DNA of 64,000 nucleotides from Plantago major (Eukaryota > Streptophyta > Magnoliopsida > Lamiales > Plantaginaceae): NCBI GenBank assembly GCA_026545765.1, contig CM048840.1:21270765-21334764 (forward strand), in the 5' to 3' direction. The position numbers were made by a program, and so were the translations under genes. Within the stretch, counting starts at the first letter, position 1. Each line of letters begins with the position of its first letter. Positions 11,195 through 22,414 of this stretch are shown piece by piece. The notes under the pieces are model-generated. The model was not told where the DNA came from, ran no database searches, and worked only from the letters and a program-made list of their open reading frames with translations.

Positions 11195-13699
11195 TCAGTC
11201 CTTAGGCAACTCCATTAATCCAAGATTATATCTCAAAGTCAAGAACCGGCTTTCTTGTAAGGGCTTAGTGAAGATATCTGCAAGTTGGTCTTCTGTGCCA
11301 ATCTTGAGTATCTCTATATTGCCTTTCTCAACATGGTCTCTGATGAAGTGGTGTCTAACATCAATGTGCTTTGTTCTGGCATGGAACTTGGGGTTCTGTG
11401 TGATTGCAATAGCACTTGTGTTGTCACAGAAAATGGGAGTTTTCTCTTCATTGAGTCCATAGTCTCTGAGTTGTTGTTGAATCCACAGAATTTGTGTTGC
11501 ACAACAACCATCAGCAATATATTCAGCCTCTGTGGTAGAAGTTGCAATTGAGTTTTGTTTCTTGCTAAACCATGAGATAAGTCTAGTTCCCAGAAACTGA
11601 CAAGTTCCTGAGGTACTTTTCCTATCAAGCATTGATCCAAAGATAATCGAGATCTGAGTAACCAGCCAAACTCAATCCACTTTCTTTAGGATACCACAAC
11701 CCTATATCTACTGTACCTTTCACATACTTTAATACTTTCATAGCAGTGTTGTAGTGTGATTGCATTGGATTTGTTTGAAATCTAGCACACACTCCAACTG
11801 CATATTGAATATCGTGCCTTGCAAGAAGGTAAAGTAGTGAACCTATCAATTTCCTATACTTGTGTTCATCAACACTCTTATCTGATTCAGTATAGGTCAT
11901 CTTGGTTCCTATGCTCATAGGTATCTTAGCATTCTTTTCAGAAGGCTTAAGATTGAACTTTGTGAGCATGTCTTGTGCATACTTTGTCTGACTAATGAAT
12001 ATTCCATCATTGAGTTGCTTGACTTGCAATCCTAGGAAATAGTTCAATTCTCCCATCATGCTCAACTCAAATTTACTTTTCATGAGATTTGCAAACTCAT
12101 CACAAAGTTGCTTGTCCTTAGATCCAAATATGATGTCATCAACATATACTTGAACTAAGAGTAGTTTCCCATCATGATTTAAAGTAAACAAAGTTTTATT
12201 AACTTCACCTTTCTTGAAACCACTTTCCAGAAGGTATTTGGCCAAAGTGTCATACAATGCTCTTGAAGCCTGTTTCAGTCCGTAAAGAGCTTTCTGTAGC
12301 TTATAGACCATTCTAGTTTCTGAGGAAACTTCAAAGCCAGGTGGTTGCTCAACATAGACTTCCTCAGCAAGTTCACCATTCAAGAATGTACTTTTGACAT
12401 CCATCTGATAAACTTTAAAATCTTTATGAGCTGCAAAGGCCAGAAAGAGTCTTATTGCATCCAATCTGGCAACTGGTGCATATGACTCATCAAAATCTAA
12501 ACCTTCAGTCTGGGTGAATCCCTTGGCAACCGATCTTGCTTTGTTTCTGGTTATTTCACCAGATTCATTCATCTTGTTTTTGAAAACCCACTTAGTTCCA
12601 ATCACAAATATTCCTTCTACAAATGGAACTAGTTTCCAGACTTTGTTTCTTTCAAACTGATCCAACTCTTCTTGCATTGTAGAGACCCAGTCTTGGTCTC
12701 TTAATGCTTCTTCTATAGTTTTAGGTTCAATGTTTGAGATAAAACATCCAAAGAGAGAATTAGCATTTTCAGCTATTGCTCTCCTAGTCCTAACACCTTG
12801 ATTGATTGGTCCAATCACATCTTTTGCAGGATGATCCTTGATCCATCTCATCATGGGTTTAGGGCTAGTAGGGTCAACATCTATGTGATCTGAATGTGAA
12901 TCACTATGATTATGACTTGATACTTCTTGATTCTGTGACATTTTGCACCTCGTAAGGCGGTGAATGTCTGACACTTGCTCAGTGTGAGAGCTTTTTGGGA
13001 CATGCCTGTCAGAGAGGTCATTTCCAGAGTTAGCTCTCTGATGAACATCTTCAGTTTCCATTTCTGGAATTCTCATAGGAAATTCTTCATCATGTCTGAG
13101 AATCATCTGGTTGTTACTAGGCATTTCATGCTTTTCTTCGTCAGAGTCATCCTCTCTTTCCACAATGATGTTTTTCCTTTCTGAGGGTTCTTCTTCAGAA
13201 TCCTTTATCATTAGTTCCTTGAACCTTTCTGAGAGTTCATCAGCAAGGGGTGTTTTCTTGCTTCCTTCATAGAATACAACATGAACTGATTCTTCAATCT
13301 TCTTTGTTCTTTTGTTGTAAACTCTATATGCTTTGCTATTCATTATATAACTAAAAAACACGCCTTCTGCATTTCTGGTTGAAATGTTCTTAGATACTCT
13401 TTTCCATTGTTAAGAACAAAGCATCTACAACCAAATACTTTTAGATGTTTGATATTAGGGGGTCTACCATCCAAGAGTTCATATGGGGTCTTGTCATGGT
13501 GTTTATTTATCAAACATCTGTTCTGAGTGTAGCATGTTGTGTTTACAGCTTCAACCCAATAAACTTCATTATCTAGCATTGTCCTTTGCTTTTTTGTTCT
13601 ATTTTTTTTTCTTGCTGACACCATTTTGTTGTGGTGTTCTTCTGAGAGGAAAGTTGGTGTTGGGGTTATACCTTCTTTGATGCAAAATTCCTTTAACAA
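11195..13699 (-). pseudogene. Ty1/copia pol fragment: integrase end, reverse transcriptase, RNase H
   Basis: Three overlapping frames read as one damaged polyprotein. 13,699-13,343 is the integrase core end and C-terminal region (TPYELLDGRPPNIKHLKVFGC); the TPQQNG region near 13,630 is present only in another frame, so it is frameshifted. 13,361-11,625 starts with the [20 protein letters not shown] linker and carries the copia reverse transcriptase: [25 protein letters not shown], the YVDDIIFGS catalytic box and [12 protein letters not shown]. 11,632-11,195 is RNase H (DRKSTSGTCQFLG, STTEAEYIA, KHIDVRHHFIRD). The -1 overlaps at 13,343-13,361 and 11,625-11,632 are frameshifts. Everything upstream of the integrase catalytic region is deleted. 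Confidence 0.9.
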
Positions 13700-13944
13700 T
13701 GGATGGTTAACTCTGAGGATTGTCTTTCAAAGTGGGATGCTACTCCTTTCTGTGTGACTGCCTAGCTTTGACCCGGTACTGTAGGTGGTTGACTTTTTGG
13801 GGTGGAGTGTTCGGGAGGCTTGGAATTGAGAACCTGGAGATCTTTCTGACATTTTCTGACTTCGAGAAGGCTGTGGAGATGTGGAGGATGGAGAAAAACC
13901 TTCGATCAGTTATTCTTTCATTGTGTGGCATCCAGTTGGGAGAG
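13700..13944. other. Unexplained filler between pol and LTR fragment of element B
   Basis: Here the element should contain the rest of integrase, protease and gag. Instead there are 245 bp that do not read as any of these. An open + strand frame (13,720-13,974) with a FEKAVEMW-like stretch resembles coding DNA, but I cannot assign it. It may be filler captured when the deletion formed. Confidence 0.4.
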
Positions 13945-14364
13945 CTGGCGAATAACAATCTCTTGTTAGGTTGAAAAGAACAATTGATTTTCGAAAAGAA
14001 TAACAGAAGATCTTGAGAAAATACTGTAAATAACAAGATTTACAAAAGACTGTACGTTCCTCGAAACAGGGGAGGTGTGGAATAGAGCCTTCTAAGGTTC
14101 TTCAAGCATCTAAGTGTATGATATATATAGATAAATTTGAGAGGCGCTTGAATGTACCTGCAGTTTCTATCAAATTTTATCCGCTTATATCTTGAACTAT
14201 GTACTTTAAGTCACTATCTCATTTTTCGAGAGGATCGCTTTTGCAAGATTTCCGATGCATTTAATGCATAGTACTGTTCATTGTCCTTTAGTCTCAACGG
14301 ATACATGAGCCTTTCTGATGGCTTGCATGCTCCATACTCATGATGTCATATGTTCAGAACCATA
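13945..14364 (-). repeat. Degraded 5' LTR fragment of element B
   Basis: Alignable with 3,977-4,395 of the B LTR in the same orientation (shared: GAATAACAATCTCTTGTTA; TTCTTCAAGCATCTAAGTG; GATGCATTTAATGCATAGTAC; GAGCCTTTCTGATGGCTTGC). Both LTR ends are missing. It stops abruptly where an LTR in the opposite orientation begins. Confidence 0.8.
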
Positions 14365-14775
14365 TACTTAAATAGTACAAGATTTTCTGAAGATTAGAAG
14401 ACTGAAGATTGCACAAGATTTATGAAGATATCAAGGTTTAGTCTAACTCAGAAAGACTATGTCCTTAATCCTTTCTTAAGTGTATTTACTTACTTTTGAA
14501 ATATGATTCTGGACATATGACATCATGAGTATGGAGCATGCAAGCCATCAGAAAGGCTCATGTATCCGTTGAAGACTACAGGACAAGAAATAGTACAAGT
14601 GCATTAATCATCGGTGAAAAAGTCAATACGCCCTCTCTGAGACATGAGGCAAGGACTTTTGAGTACTCATTTCAAGATAAGTATGGACTGAATTTGAATT
14701 GTGTCTAACGGATATCATTCCAACAACTCTCAAATTCATCTATATATATCACACACTTAAATGCTGAGAAATACA
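14094..14775. repeat. Long inverted repeat made of two LTR pieces
   Basis: About 265 bp at 14,094-14,360 are repeated in inverse orientation at about 14,505-14,775, with a spacer of roughly 150 bp. For example CATGAGCCTTTCTGATGGCT near 14,306 pairs with AGCCATCAGAAAGGCTCATG near 14,543. It arises from the head-to-head joining of the B and A LTR fragments. A transcript across it could fold into a long hairpin. Confidence 0.8.
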
Positions 14776-15596
14776 TACCTTAGAACGCTCTATCTTGCAA
14801 ACTTACCATCAAGCAAAGTATTCTCTCAAGCACTCTACTACCCTTTCTGAAAGCTTTCTGTTGCTCGAAGAATCACTAGTAGTTCTAAGTTGTCCTGAAC
14901 CTTAACAAGAGATTGTTATTCGTGAAAGAATTGAACTATCTGATACCCTTTCTGAAGCTCATTCTCCAGAACGAACATCAATTACTTGGGTCAGTAGAGA
15001 GCAGACTGCCATCCACTGAACAAGTGTATTAAGTAGTCTTGTTCTATTAGGCTATCTAAAAACATAACTGAAAAGTTATACGAGAAGCCTCTCTGACAAA
15101 CCTTATAACCACCACCATCAAGGCGTGGAGTAGAGGAAGTACTTGATTTGGGAAATCAAGGAATAACTCCAAGGTTATTTGAGTAGAGGAAGTACTTAGC
15201 TCTAGGAGTTGGGGAATAACTCAGGGGGAACATTTGGTTGGGAACCATTTATTTAGGAATCTTAGAATAGGATTATTGTAAGGTGAACTCAATTATCTGT
15301 TCTAGTGAATTCTAGGTCTCAGAAAGACCGAAGTGGATTAGTTGGAGGATTACGCCACCTCCAGATACCACTATACTTGATGTGTCATTTACCTTTCTGT
15401 ATTTACATTTCAGCAAAGCACACACACATACTTATTGTTTCTACACTTACCTATATTAAAGTCTTCCGCACTCTGAATTTAAGTATCAGAAACCCCCAGG
15501 TTTCTGAGAAACTGTGTTTATCGACAAAAGTTTTAAAAGACTATTCAACCCCCCCCCCCCCCCTAGTCTTTTACTTTGCCGTTATCTGGACCAACA
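14365..15596 (+). repeat. Truncated Sirevirus LTR, + orientation, probable 3' LTR of element A
   Basis: Reads on the + strand as the LTR does on the minus strand at 3,304-4,721. It starts at the equivalent of about 4,515 (TCTGAAGATTAGAAGACTG) and runs to the terminal GTTATCTGGACCAACA. The first 200 bp or so of the LTR are missing. A 15-base C run is at 15,549-15,563. The orientation fits element A, whose gene lies at 1-3,303. The bases after it (CATAG, 15,597-15,601) would be A's target duplication, with the partner outside the window. Confidence 0.8.
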
Positions 15597-15601
15597 CATA
15601 G

Positions 15602-16604
15602 CATATTTATGTGAGGTCCTTTACACGTACACGACTCATTAATTAGTAACTTAACTATAAAATGTTGCGGTGTAAAATTTACAATCTTATTGTATCTGAT
15701 TCTTTTCTGATCGACTAAGGTTTGGTACACGAAGATGTATCAAATCAAAGTGCAGATGCTTCAAATCAAACTCTACACATAGGATACAAACTAACACAAC
15801 TTTAAATGTTCGCTCATCTTACATCATTATAAAGTTATATGAGTTTCATTTTTGTAAGTTTGGATCATTTTAGTAGGTGTCCTTAGAGTGTATATATATA
15901 GTAATACCGAAATATTTTAATTTTGTGCAAGATGTACACTCAAATTTATTCTCCTGATAACTATGACTTATATAAGTATTATTTATTATTTTTCTGACTT
16001 TTCTTTATGCTAGACCATCCTTATGATGGGCTATTAGATATATAACGGAAAAAAAATACATATTCCACTATTTCAATTTATCTCATTTAATACATTTATA
16101 TTTTATTTGAAAGATAAAGTGATTATTTAATTAATAATAATATTTAAGATTGGTGTTTATGGATTCATCTCGTCGCGGTGGATTCAAATATATGTACAAA
16201 ATATTATTAAAAATTTTGTAGATAAATTTATATAAGATTTAATAAAAATTATACATACATTCAACAAATTAAAATGTGAATGGCTAAAATGTTACATAAC
16301 TTCTTTTCCAAATTTACAATTTAATATATTCTTTTTATTTAATTTTGTAACGAAAAATGTAGTGAAAATTAGTTAGGAGTCCACGTATGATTTTTGGTCA
16401 TCCAAATAGATCTTACCTTAGTATATATATATAGGGATTGCGTTGGGATTATGCCTATTCATTTAGCAATTCATTATTTTGATGGTTCTTCTCAATCCTT
16501 TGCGGGAATTTCATCCATCACTATTCAAGGTCTTTTGAGTGTATGTTGTTCTTAAACATTACAATTTTCAAGATTGATGTTAAAAATGTTTCAATCTATA
16601 TCAG
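15602..16604. other. AT-rich intergenic DNA
   Basis: About 1 kb between the end of the Sirevirus nest and the PIF/Harbinger element. I see no gene, RNA gene or clear repeat. Confidence 0.5.
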
Positions 16605-16961
16605 TTATACGAGCTACATTGCAGCTCGTCAAGCTGCAACGCAGCTTGGCTGACGCGCCAAGGGTGTGTCGGCCTTCTCTCCCGTCACTCAGTGACAGGA
16701 GAGTTAAGGCTGCTGCCACGTGTCCCCTTTTTTTTTTAATTTCAAATTTCGTTTAATTTTTAAACGGCTATAACTTTTAAAATAAAAATGCAAAAAATAA
16801 ATAAAAATCACCAACGGCTTTATTTTTCCGAGATCTATAAAATGAGACCAGTCTTGACTATGTTTGGATCATCCCATCTCCAACTCCTCTTTCTCTCTTA
16901 ATTAAACTTAAAACACTCTCTTCATTCCAAAACACCATATCCACTTCGATTTTTCGACGAC

Positions 16962-18099
16962 ATGGAAGGAAACTTTTTTACTCCGGAGACTCTCAAATGG
17001 ATGCAAGAAAACACACCCGGATCCTACCAAGAGTTGATGCAAAAGCTCAACGAAAACACTTCTCAACAACCCCAACCGAGCTTCGTTCGCCCTTTGTTCC
17101 AAAGCTCCTACCAAGACCCCTACACTTAAAATTACCATTCTCCAACCTCCCAAACACCAATATTTTCGCAAGCACCGGAAGTTGTTCCTGAAACGCAACC
17201 GAAAATTCAACCGAACCGGAGACGTGGGAAAGGGAAAGCCAAAGACACGGAAGGAGGGACGGCCAATAAAGGGGAAGGACGGAGCTCACAACACGAATGA
17301 GGACTTGGTTCTCATCTCTTGTTACATGCATGTTAGCGCAACTTCGATCATTGGCACGAATCAGAGGTACGCAAGTTTGTTCAAGAAAGTCGAGGATGTG
17401 CGGAGGGATGGGAAGATGTCCGGTATGGAAAAAAAGCGGAGTGATGATTCACCTCGTCTTAGATTTAAGTGGATGATAGATGACATTAATTGGTGGTTGA
17501 TTTGTGTGGATCGTGCTACTAGGGTTGTCAGCGATCGGAGTGGCTACAATGAAGCCAATGTAACTGAAACAACCCAGGAATTCTACAAAGAGAAGTTAGG
17601 TTGTAACACCGGATTCATCTTGTTCGAGCAGTGGAATGCCATGAAATAGTACCCAGAGTGGGAAACGAGGATGAACTTGGAGGAACAATACAAGAAGGCC
17701 GCAACAACTCCGAGGGTTGAGGTTCCGGATGATGATGATCAACCAATGGAATCAGCAGGTGCTAGTAGTGGGAGCAAGAGCCACAGTGAGGACAGTGTCA
17801 CGACTAACAAACGGCCTATGAGTCGTGACAAGGCAAAGAAGATGGCTAGAGATGGTAGTTCTGGCAACTCCTCAATGGATGCAATGAGCGAGGGATGGGT
17901 TAACTTTAATGAAAGTTATCCCCAATACCTTGAGTTGAAAAGACAGAAGCTGGAGTTTGCCCACCAAAAGGAGGAACGTAGGATGAAGGAGAAGAAGATG
18001 GACATGTGGATGACACTTATGGCGAACTATGCCAACTTAACCCCAGCACATAAGAGAGTAGCTGATGCACTGCAGAATGAATTGTTTCCGTCCGAGTAA
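16962..18099 (+). pseudogene. PIF/Harbinger ORF1, trihelix/NAM-associated type
   Basis: Second protein of PIF/Harbinger elements, thought to bind the element DNA and help the transposase. The start is MEGNFFTPETLKWM at 16,962. An in-frame stop near 17,127 and a frameshift near 17,270 follow; from 17,290 the frame gives the SANT/trihelix-like part (NEDLVLISCYMHVSATSIIGTNQ, then FKWMIDDINWW). A TAG at 17,647-17,649 interrupts it, and the C-terminal part (17,671-18,099) ends in a charged helical region (LELKRQKLEFAHQKEER...) typical of the NAM-associated C-terminal domain. Not functional as read. Confidence 0.8.
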
Positions 18100-18571
18100 T
18101 GGCTGAAGTTGGGAGCTTGTTTTAGTTTGCTTGTTTTTCAAATTATGTGAGGTGTGACATGTTTGTTTTTTACTTTTCGAAGTGTGACTTGTTTGTTTTT
18201 TACTCTCCGGAGTGTCCGTTGTAATAAAATCAGTGTGCTTTGAATTTGAATTTGAATTTGAGTTTGAATTATTTGAATTACGGAAAGTAAGTCTTGTGAT
18301 TTATCCTTACTTTGTCAGGCATCTTACCTTTGCTTTGTCAGGCATCTTGTCTTTAATTTCTCATACATCTTATCTTCAATTAATGAGGCATCCAATGCAT
18401 TGTGACTCAGTTATGACTAAGAAATGAGTCACACATCTCCCACAACTTGTCTATATAATGCAACCATAGAACACATTTTCAGACACAACAAACTACTTGC
18501 ATTCATCCATTCTTCCATTATCTTAACTAAACAAAAAACACTCTATCTACTTCAATTTTCCAAAGATAATC

Positions 18572-19877
18572 ATGTCCAATTCATCATCTGATGATGAAAG
18601 CTTGCTTGGTTCTTCTTCATCCAATCCTTTCGCACAAATCCAAAGCATGATAATACAAAACGTACCAAATATGATCCAACAATTCCAACAACAGCAACAA
18701 CCGGACGAGCCACGACGGCCTAAGAAGAAGCGTGCTTACATTAACAGAAATCGAGAAGAGTGTGGCAAACTATTGGAGGAAGACTACTTCGGGGTTAACT
18801 ACCATATGCAGATAAATTTTGACGGAGATTCAGAATGGAGAGGCCGTTGTTCGAACGGGTGATTGCTGGTGTGGTGTGTCAAGATGATTACTTTGTGTGC
18901 AAGCCAGATGCTCTTGGCCGACCGGGGTTAACCACACTACAAAAATGTACCGCATCCATTCGCATGCTAGCTTATGGGGCTTGTGCTGACTCGGTTGACG
19001 AGTACTGCCGGCTTGGTGAAAGCACGGCTCTCATGTGTCTTTTGCGTTTTTGTGACGCTGTGGTCGCTGAGTTTGGTCCAACATACATGCGGAGGGCCAA
19101 TGAAGCCGATGTTCGAAGGATTCTGGCAATCAACACTGCAAGAGGAGTTGCGGGCATGCTTGGGAGTATCGATTGTATGCACTGGACATGGAAGAACTGT
19201 CCCAAGGCGTGGCACGGTGAATTTCAAGGCAGAAGCAAAAAGTCCACCCTTGTTTTAGAAGCAGTAGCATCCCAAGATACTTGGATATGGCATTCATTCT
19301 TTGGGATTTCCGGAAAATACAATGACTTGTCAATCGTGCAACGTTCACCGGTGTTCGACGATCTCGTGAACGGCACGGCACCTCAGGTCAACTTTGAGGT
19401 CAATGGCCATCAGTACAACATGGCATCTACCCAGCTTGGGCTACATTTGTTCCTGCCATCCCGAATTCGATAACGCACAAAGAAGCCAAGTTCTCTGAGC
19501 GTCAGGAGTCTTGCCGAAAAGATGTGGAACGTGCTTTCGGAGTACTGCAAGCACGATTTGCAATTATACAAAATCCGACCCTTGCACACGACAGGGCTAC
19601 ACTAAAAAAGATTATGGATTGTTGCATCACACTCCATAACATGATAGTTGAGGATGAGCGCCACAAATACCTAAACTATGACAAGGAAATCGAAGAGTTC
19701 GAACAAGATACTCGTGAGAATGTACCCCATGTGATTGACGGAGTTCGTATCCGACGAGCGCAATCTACAATAAATTCTATCCCAGAATACATGAACTTTT
19801 CACGGCAAATGCACAGTAGGTGCACGCATGAAGAACTCCAAGCAGACTTGATGGAACATATTTGGAGGATGCGTTGA
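18572..19877 (+). pseudogene. PIF/Harbinger DDE transposase, three broken frames
   Basis: Would cut and paste the element. Frames: 18,572-18,862 (Ser/Gln-rich N-terminus, RPKKKRAYINRNREE), 18,835-19,473 (RMERPLFERV-type helical part and the first catalytic Asp in GMLGSIDCMHWTW, then GKYNDLSIVQRSPVF) and 19,474-19,877 (catalytic Glu in DVERAFGVLQARF, then CCITLHNMIVEDE). A one-base slip near 18,840 and a deletion of about 20 bp near 19,423 separate them. The deletion removes the GYYLADGIY-type segment that carries a conserved Asp of the family, so the transposase is dead. Confidence 0.88.
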
Positions 19878-20218
19878 CTGTGGAGCTTGCCCAATCGTGT
19901 AGTGTGTGTTTGTTAGTTTAATACATTTGTGTGTTGTGTGTTTGTTGCATTTCCATTTGGTTTTTAAATTCTCTGCAGTTTGTTGTAATATATTCTTGAT
20001 CAATAAATTATAAAACGAGTTCTAAAAATGCAATTTTATTAGTTTCAACTTCTAAACACTCTCATAATATGTTAAATATGTTTTTAAAAAATTTCAATTT
20101 TTTTTCTGGAATTTCATGACGGCACGATGACGCATCACCAATGCAACAAAATCTCGTCACGGATCCCGTCACCAGCCGGTGACGCGTCACGGAGCCGTTA
20201 CCATTGCAGGTATTCTTA

Positions 20219-21084
20219 GAAGTAGCTAAGTAAGTTACATCATGCAAACAATCCAATTCGAGTCAAGTTATACACAAAACTAAGCTTAGCACGTTAAAGA
20301 TGATTTTTTCCAAGCTCGAGGACAAAACTCGATCTCGACTCGAGCTGCACAACTCCAACTCAACTTGAAAGAAATTCTTTGACTTGAGTTCGGCCTGCGA
20401 GGTTTTTTTTTAATGAAGCATTTGAAACTCATAAACTCTTCAATTCCGATCAGCTGGTATGTACATGTGTCATTCTTAAAGTATAAAGTGCAATATTCGA
20501 ATTCCATTGCATGATTTTCTTCCTTTTATTTATGATGAAATATGTATTTTTTCATTATATAGTTATTTATCAATAATATATGAGGATATATATATTAATC
20601 ACCAAATAAGAAGTATTCTACAACCTCACCAATCTACAAACCAAGTCCATTCCATAACTTGCATTTTGGTAGTGAAAAGCAACGGAAAAAGGAATGAAAA
20701 CACGATAGCTCATGAATTAGATTTACGACACAAATAAACAAATTGAGCTAAGAATCAGTATTCGATTGGAATTAGATTACTCACAGCCAGAGCAACCCGG
20801 TTTGAAAATCACAATTTTCCACAGAGGGTTAATTAATCACTTATATATGCTGTACTGTAATCATACTATATATATACCATTATGATGAATTAATGAATCC
20901 ATAGAACATCGTATAGTAGAAGGATGAAAATGAAATTTGGCAGAAAATATCGAGGCAAATAAGGTTTACGTGTGAGAGGAGTGTTAGGCGGTGGTCTTAT
21001 TGTAAGGAACCAATGATCGATATTTGGTCGGGTGATTGGCTTACATGAGAATTTCTGAAATTAGAAGGAGATCGAGGAGTTATA
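20219..21084. other. Intergenic DNA with a CTCGA-rich repeat piece
   Basis: No gene seen. A stretch at about 20,310-20,400 is rich in CTCGAG/ACTCGA words (AAGCTCGAGGACAAAACTCG; CTCGACTCGAGCTG) and resembles the repeat that hosts the short LTR element at 56.4-58.3 kb. Confidence 0.45.
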
Positions 21085-21094
21085 ATCGATGATG

Positions 21095-21217
21095 GATTGT
21101 GCTAACATTGGGGAGACTATACACTGGTTTCTGTGTAAGGAGTACTGTCAATGTAATTGTAGCACTTCTTGTGCTTATTGAGCAATAAATTTTTTACTGA
21201 TTCAAAAAAAAAAAAAA
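21095..21217 (+). mobile_element. Short retroposon tail (5'-truncated LINE or SINE) with target duplication
   Basis: A 123-bp insert ends in AATAAATTTTTTACTGATTC followed by a poly-A run and is flanked by the 10-bp direct repeat ATCGATGATG (21,085-21,094 and 21,218-21,227). Poly-A plus a target duplication of this size is the signature of LINE-driven retroposition. No coding part remains; the tail resembles plant L1 3' ends. Confidence 0.75.
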
Positions 21218-21766
21218 AATCGATGATGAACGGGAAATGGGGATTGTTGCTAGACGAACCAATTGGTATAATAACAATGCCTGAGAAGAAGAAGACGCTA
21301 GCTAATATGGAACAAACTGATTCTAATTTTGACATTAATTAATTGTGCACTAATTGCATATATTACTTGTATGTATTTATTGTATTCCTAAATTTATGAA
21401 ATCATTTAGTTTGAATGTAAACAAATTAAACCGATTTGGTGGAATTGACATGATTGCATTGTTCCAATTTAAGATGGATTAACTAGCAATTGTAACACGA
21501 TGTGAATGTTATTGCGTTATATTTTAATTAACATTTTGGGCGAATTACCTATTGTTTCTCTTAAATTTAGTCCAATTACAGATTCGTCCCTAAATTGGTA
21601 ACAATTATATCCAAGTTCAAATTCTCATTTTTGAGTTGACCAAACAAAAAGCAAAGGTAAATTAAATTAAATGAACTCAGTTGCAATTTACAAGTTTCAT
21701 TTTATTACATACTTGACTCTAATATTTTATAACTTAAAAAAATAACCACCCATCTTCTTCCCCACC

Positions 21767-21965
21767 ATGAACACCACCACCACCCACCACTGTCGGAGCT
21801 TCCATGGCGGAAGCTCAGTGGTGGTGTTTGTGGTGATGGTGGTGTTGGCAGTGGTTGGTGGTGGTGGCGGTGTGGTTGGTGGTGGTGGCGGTGTGGTGGG
21901 TGGTGGTGGTGTTTGCAGTGGTGGTGTTGGTGGTGGTGTGGTGGGTGGTGGTGGGGAAGAAGATG
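21767..21965. repeat. GGT/GTG-rich minisatellite
   Basis: Imperfect repeats of GGTGGTGGTGGCGGTGTGGT over about 200 bp, preceded by the complementary CACCACCACC near 21,770. The frame across it encodes only Val/Gly runs and looks like repeat DNA, not a gene. No gene is seen elsewhere in 21,228-22,400. Confidence 0.65.
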
Positions 21966-22414
21966 GGTGGTGGAGAAGGAGGGTTAAAATTTTAAATTTT
22001 TTGGGGATCTTTTTATAAAAATTGAAAACTGTTAGGACTTATTTTGCAATAAACTAAAACTAATGTAATTATGGAATTATAAAGAAAAAGATAAAATAGG
22101 AGAAAAAGTTGACTTTTGGGGTTGGATGTAATTGTTAGAATTCTCCTTGTAAAAAATGGATCTATCTGTAAATTAAGTCTATCTGGGGGAATCTGAAATG
22201 GAGGTCAATTTAAGGGGTAGTATATGTAATTTTTCCAAACATTTTATTTTTTTATATAACTTTATTTTCAATTTAAAAATATGCAGCTTATTTAATGTAA
22301 CCAATATTGTGAGAAATATTGTTGTATGTATATACTGAAAATAATGAAAATAATAATTATGAAGGATATTTCTTTCACTGAACACAACACTCACTATTGA
22401 TACGGAAATATGTC

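Larger units (their letters stand above)
3304..14364 (-). mobile_element. Sirevirus-like Ty1/copia element B, nested in A, 5' truncated
   Basis: LTR retrotransposon on the minus strand. Order in its own direction: a degraded 5' LTR fragment (13,945-14,364), an unexplained 245-bp piece, integrase C-terminal end, reverse transcriptase, RNase H (13,699-11,195), a 0.9-kb spacer, the intron-containing 3' gene (10,267-5,100), a polypurine tract (4,740-4,722) and a full 3' LTR (4,721-3,304). Gag, protease and the N-terminal half of integrase are missing, so it cannot be autonomous. The IN-RT-RNaseH order is that of Ty1/copia, and the long extra ORF behind RNase H points to the Sirevirus lineage. It sits antisense inside the 3' gene of element A. 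Confidence 0.82.
16608..20215 (+). mobile_element. PIF/Harbinger DNA transposon, decayed
   Basis: 3.6-kb element with the two genes typical of the superfamily: ORF1 (trihelix/NAM-associated type) and a DDE transposase, both on the + strand and both broken. TTA triplets at 16,605-16,607 and 20,216-20,218 fit a 3-bp target duplication. The ends (TACGAGCTACATTGCAG... on the left; ...CCATTGCAGGTATTC on the right) are only imperfectly inverted, so the borders are tentative. The right subterminal region resembles 42,065-42,150. Confidence 0.75.

Noticed and set aside
11268..11551. + strand frames across the RNase H region
   Set aside because: Shadows of the minus-strand copia pol frame.
18967..19381. 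Several minus and alternative + frames over the PIF transposase
   Set aside because: Shadows of the real transposase frame, which carries the family motifs.
21767..22018. 83-residue Val/Gly-rich open frame
   Set aside because: It is the translation of a GGT/GTG minisatellite; no gene signals around it.
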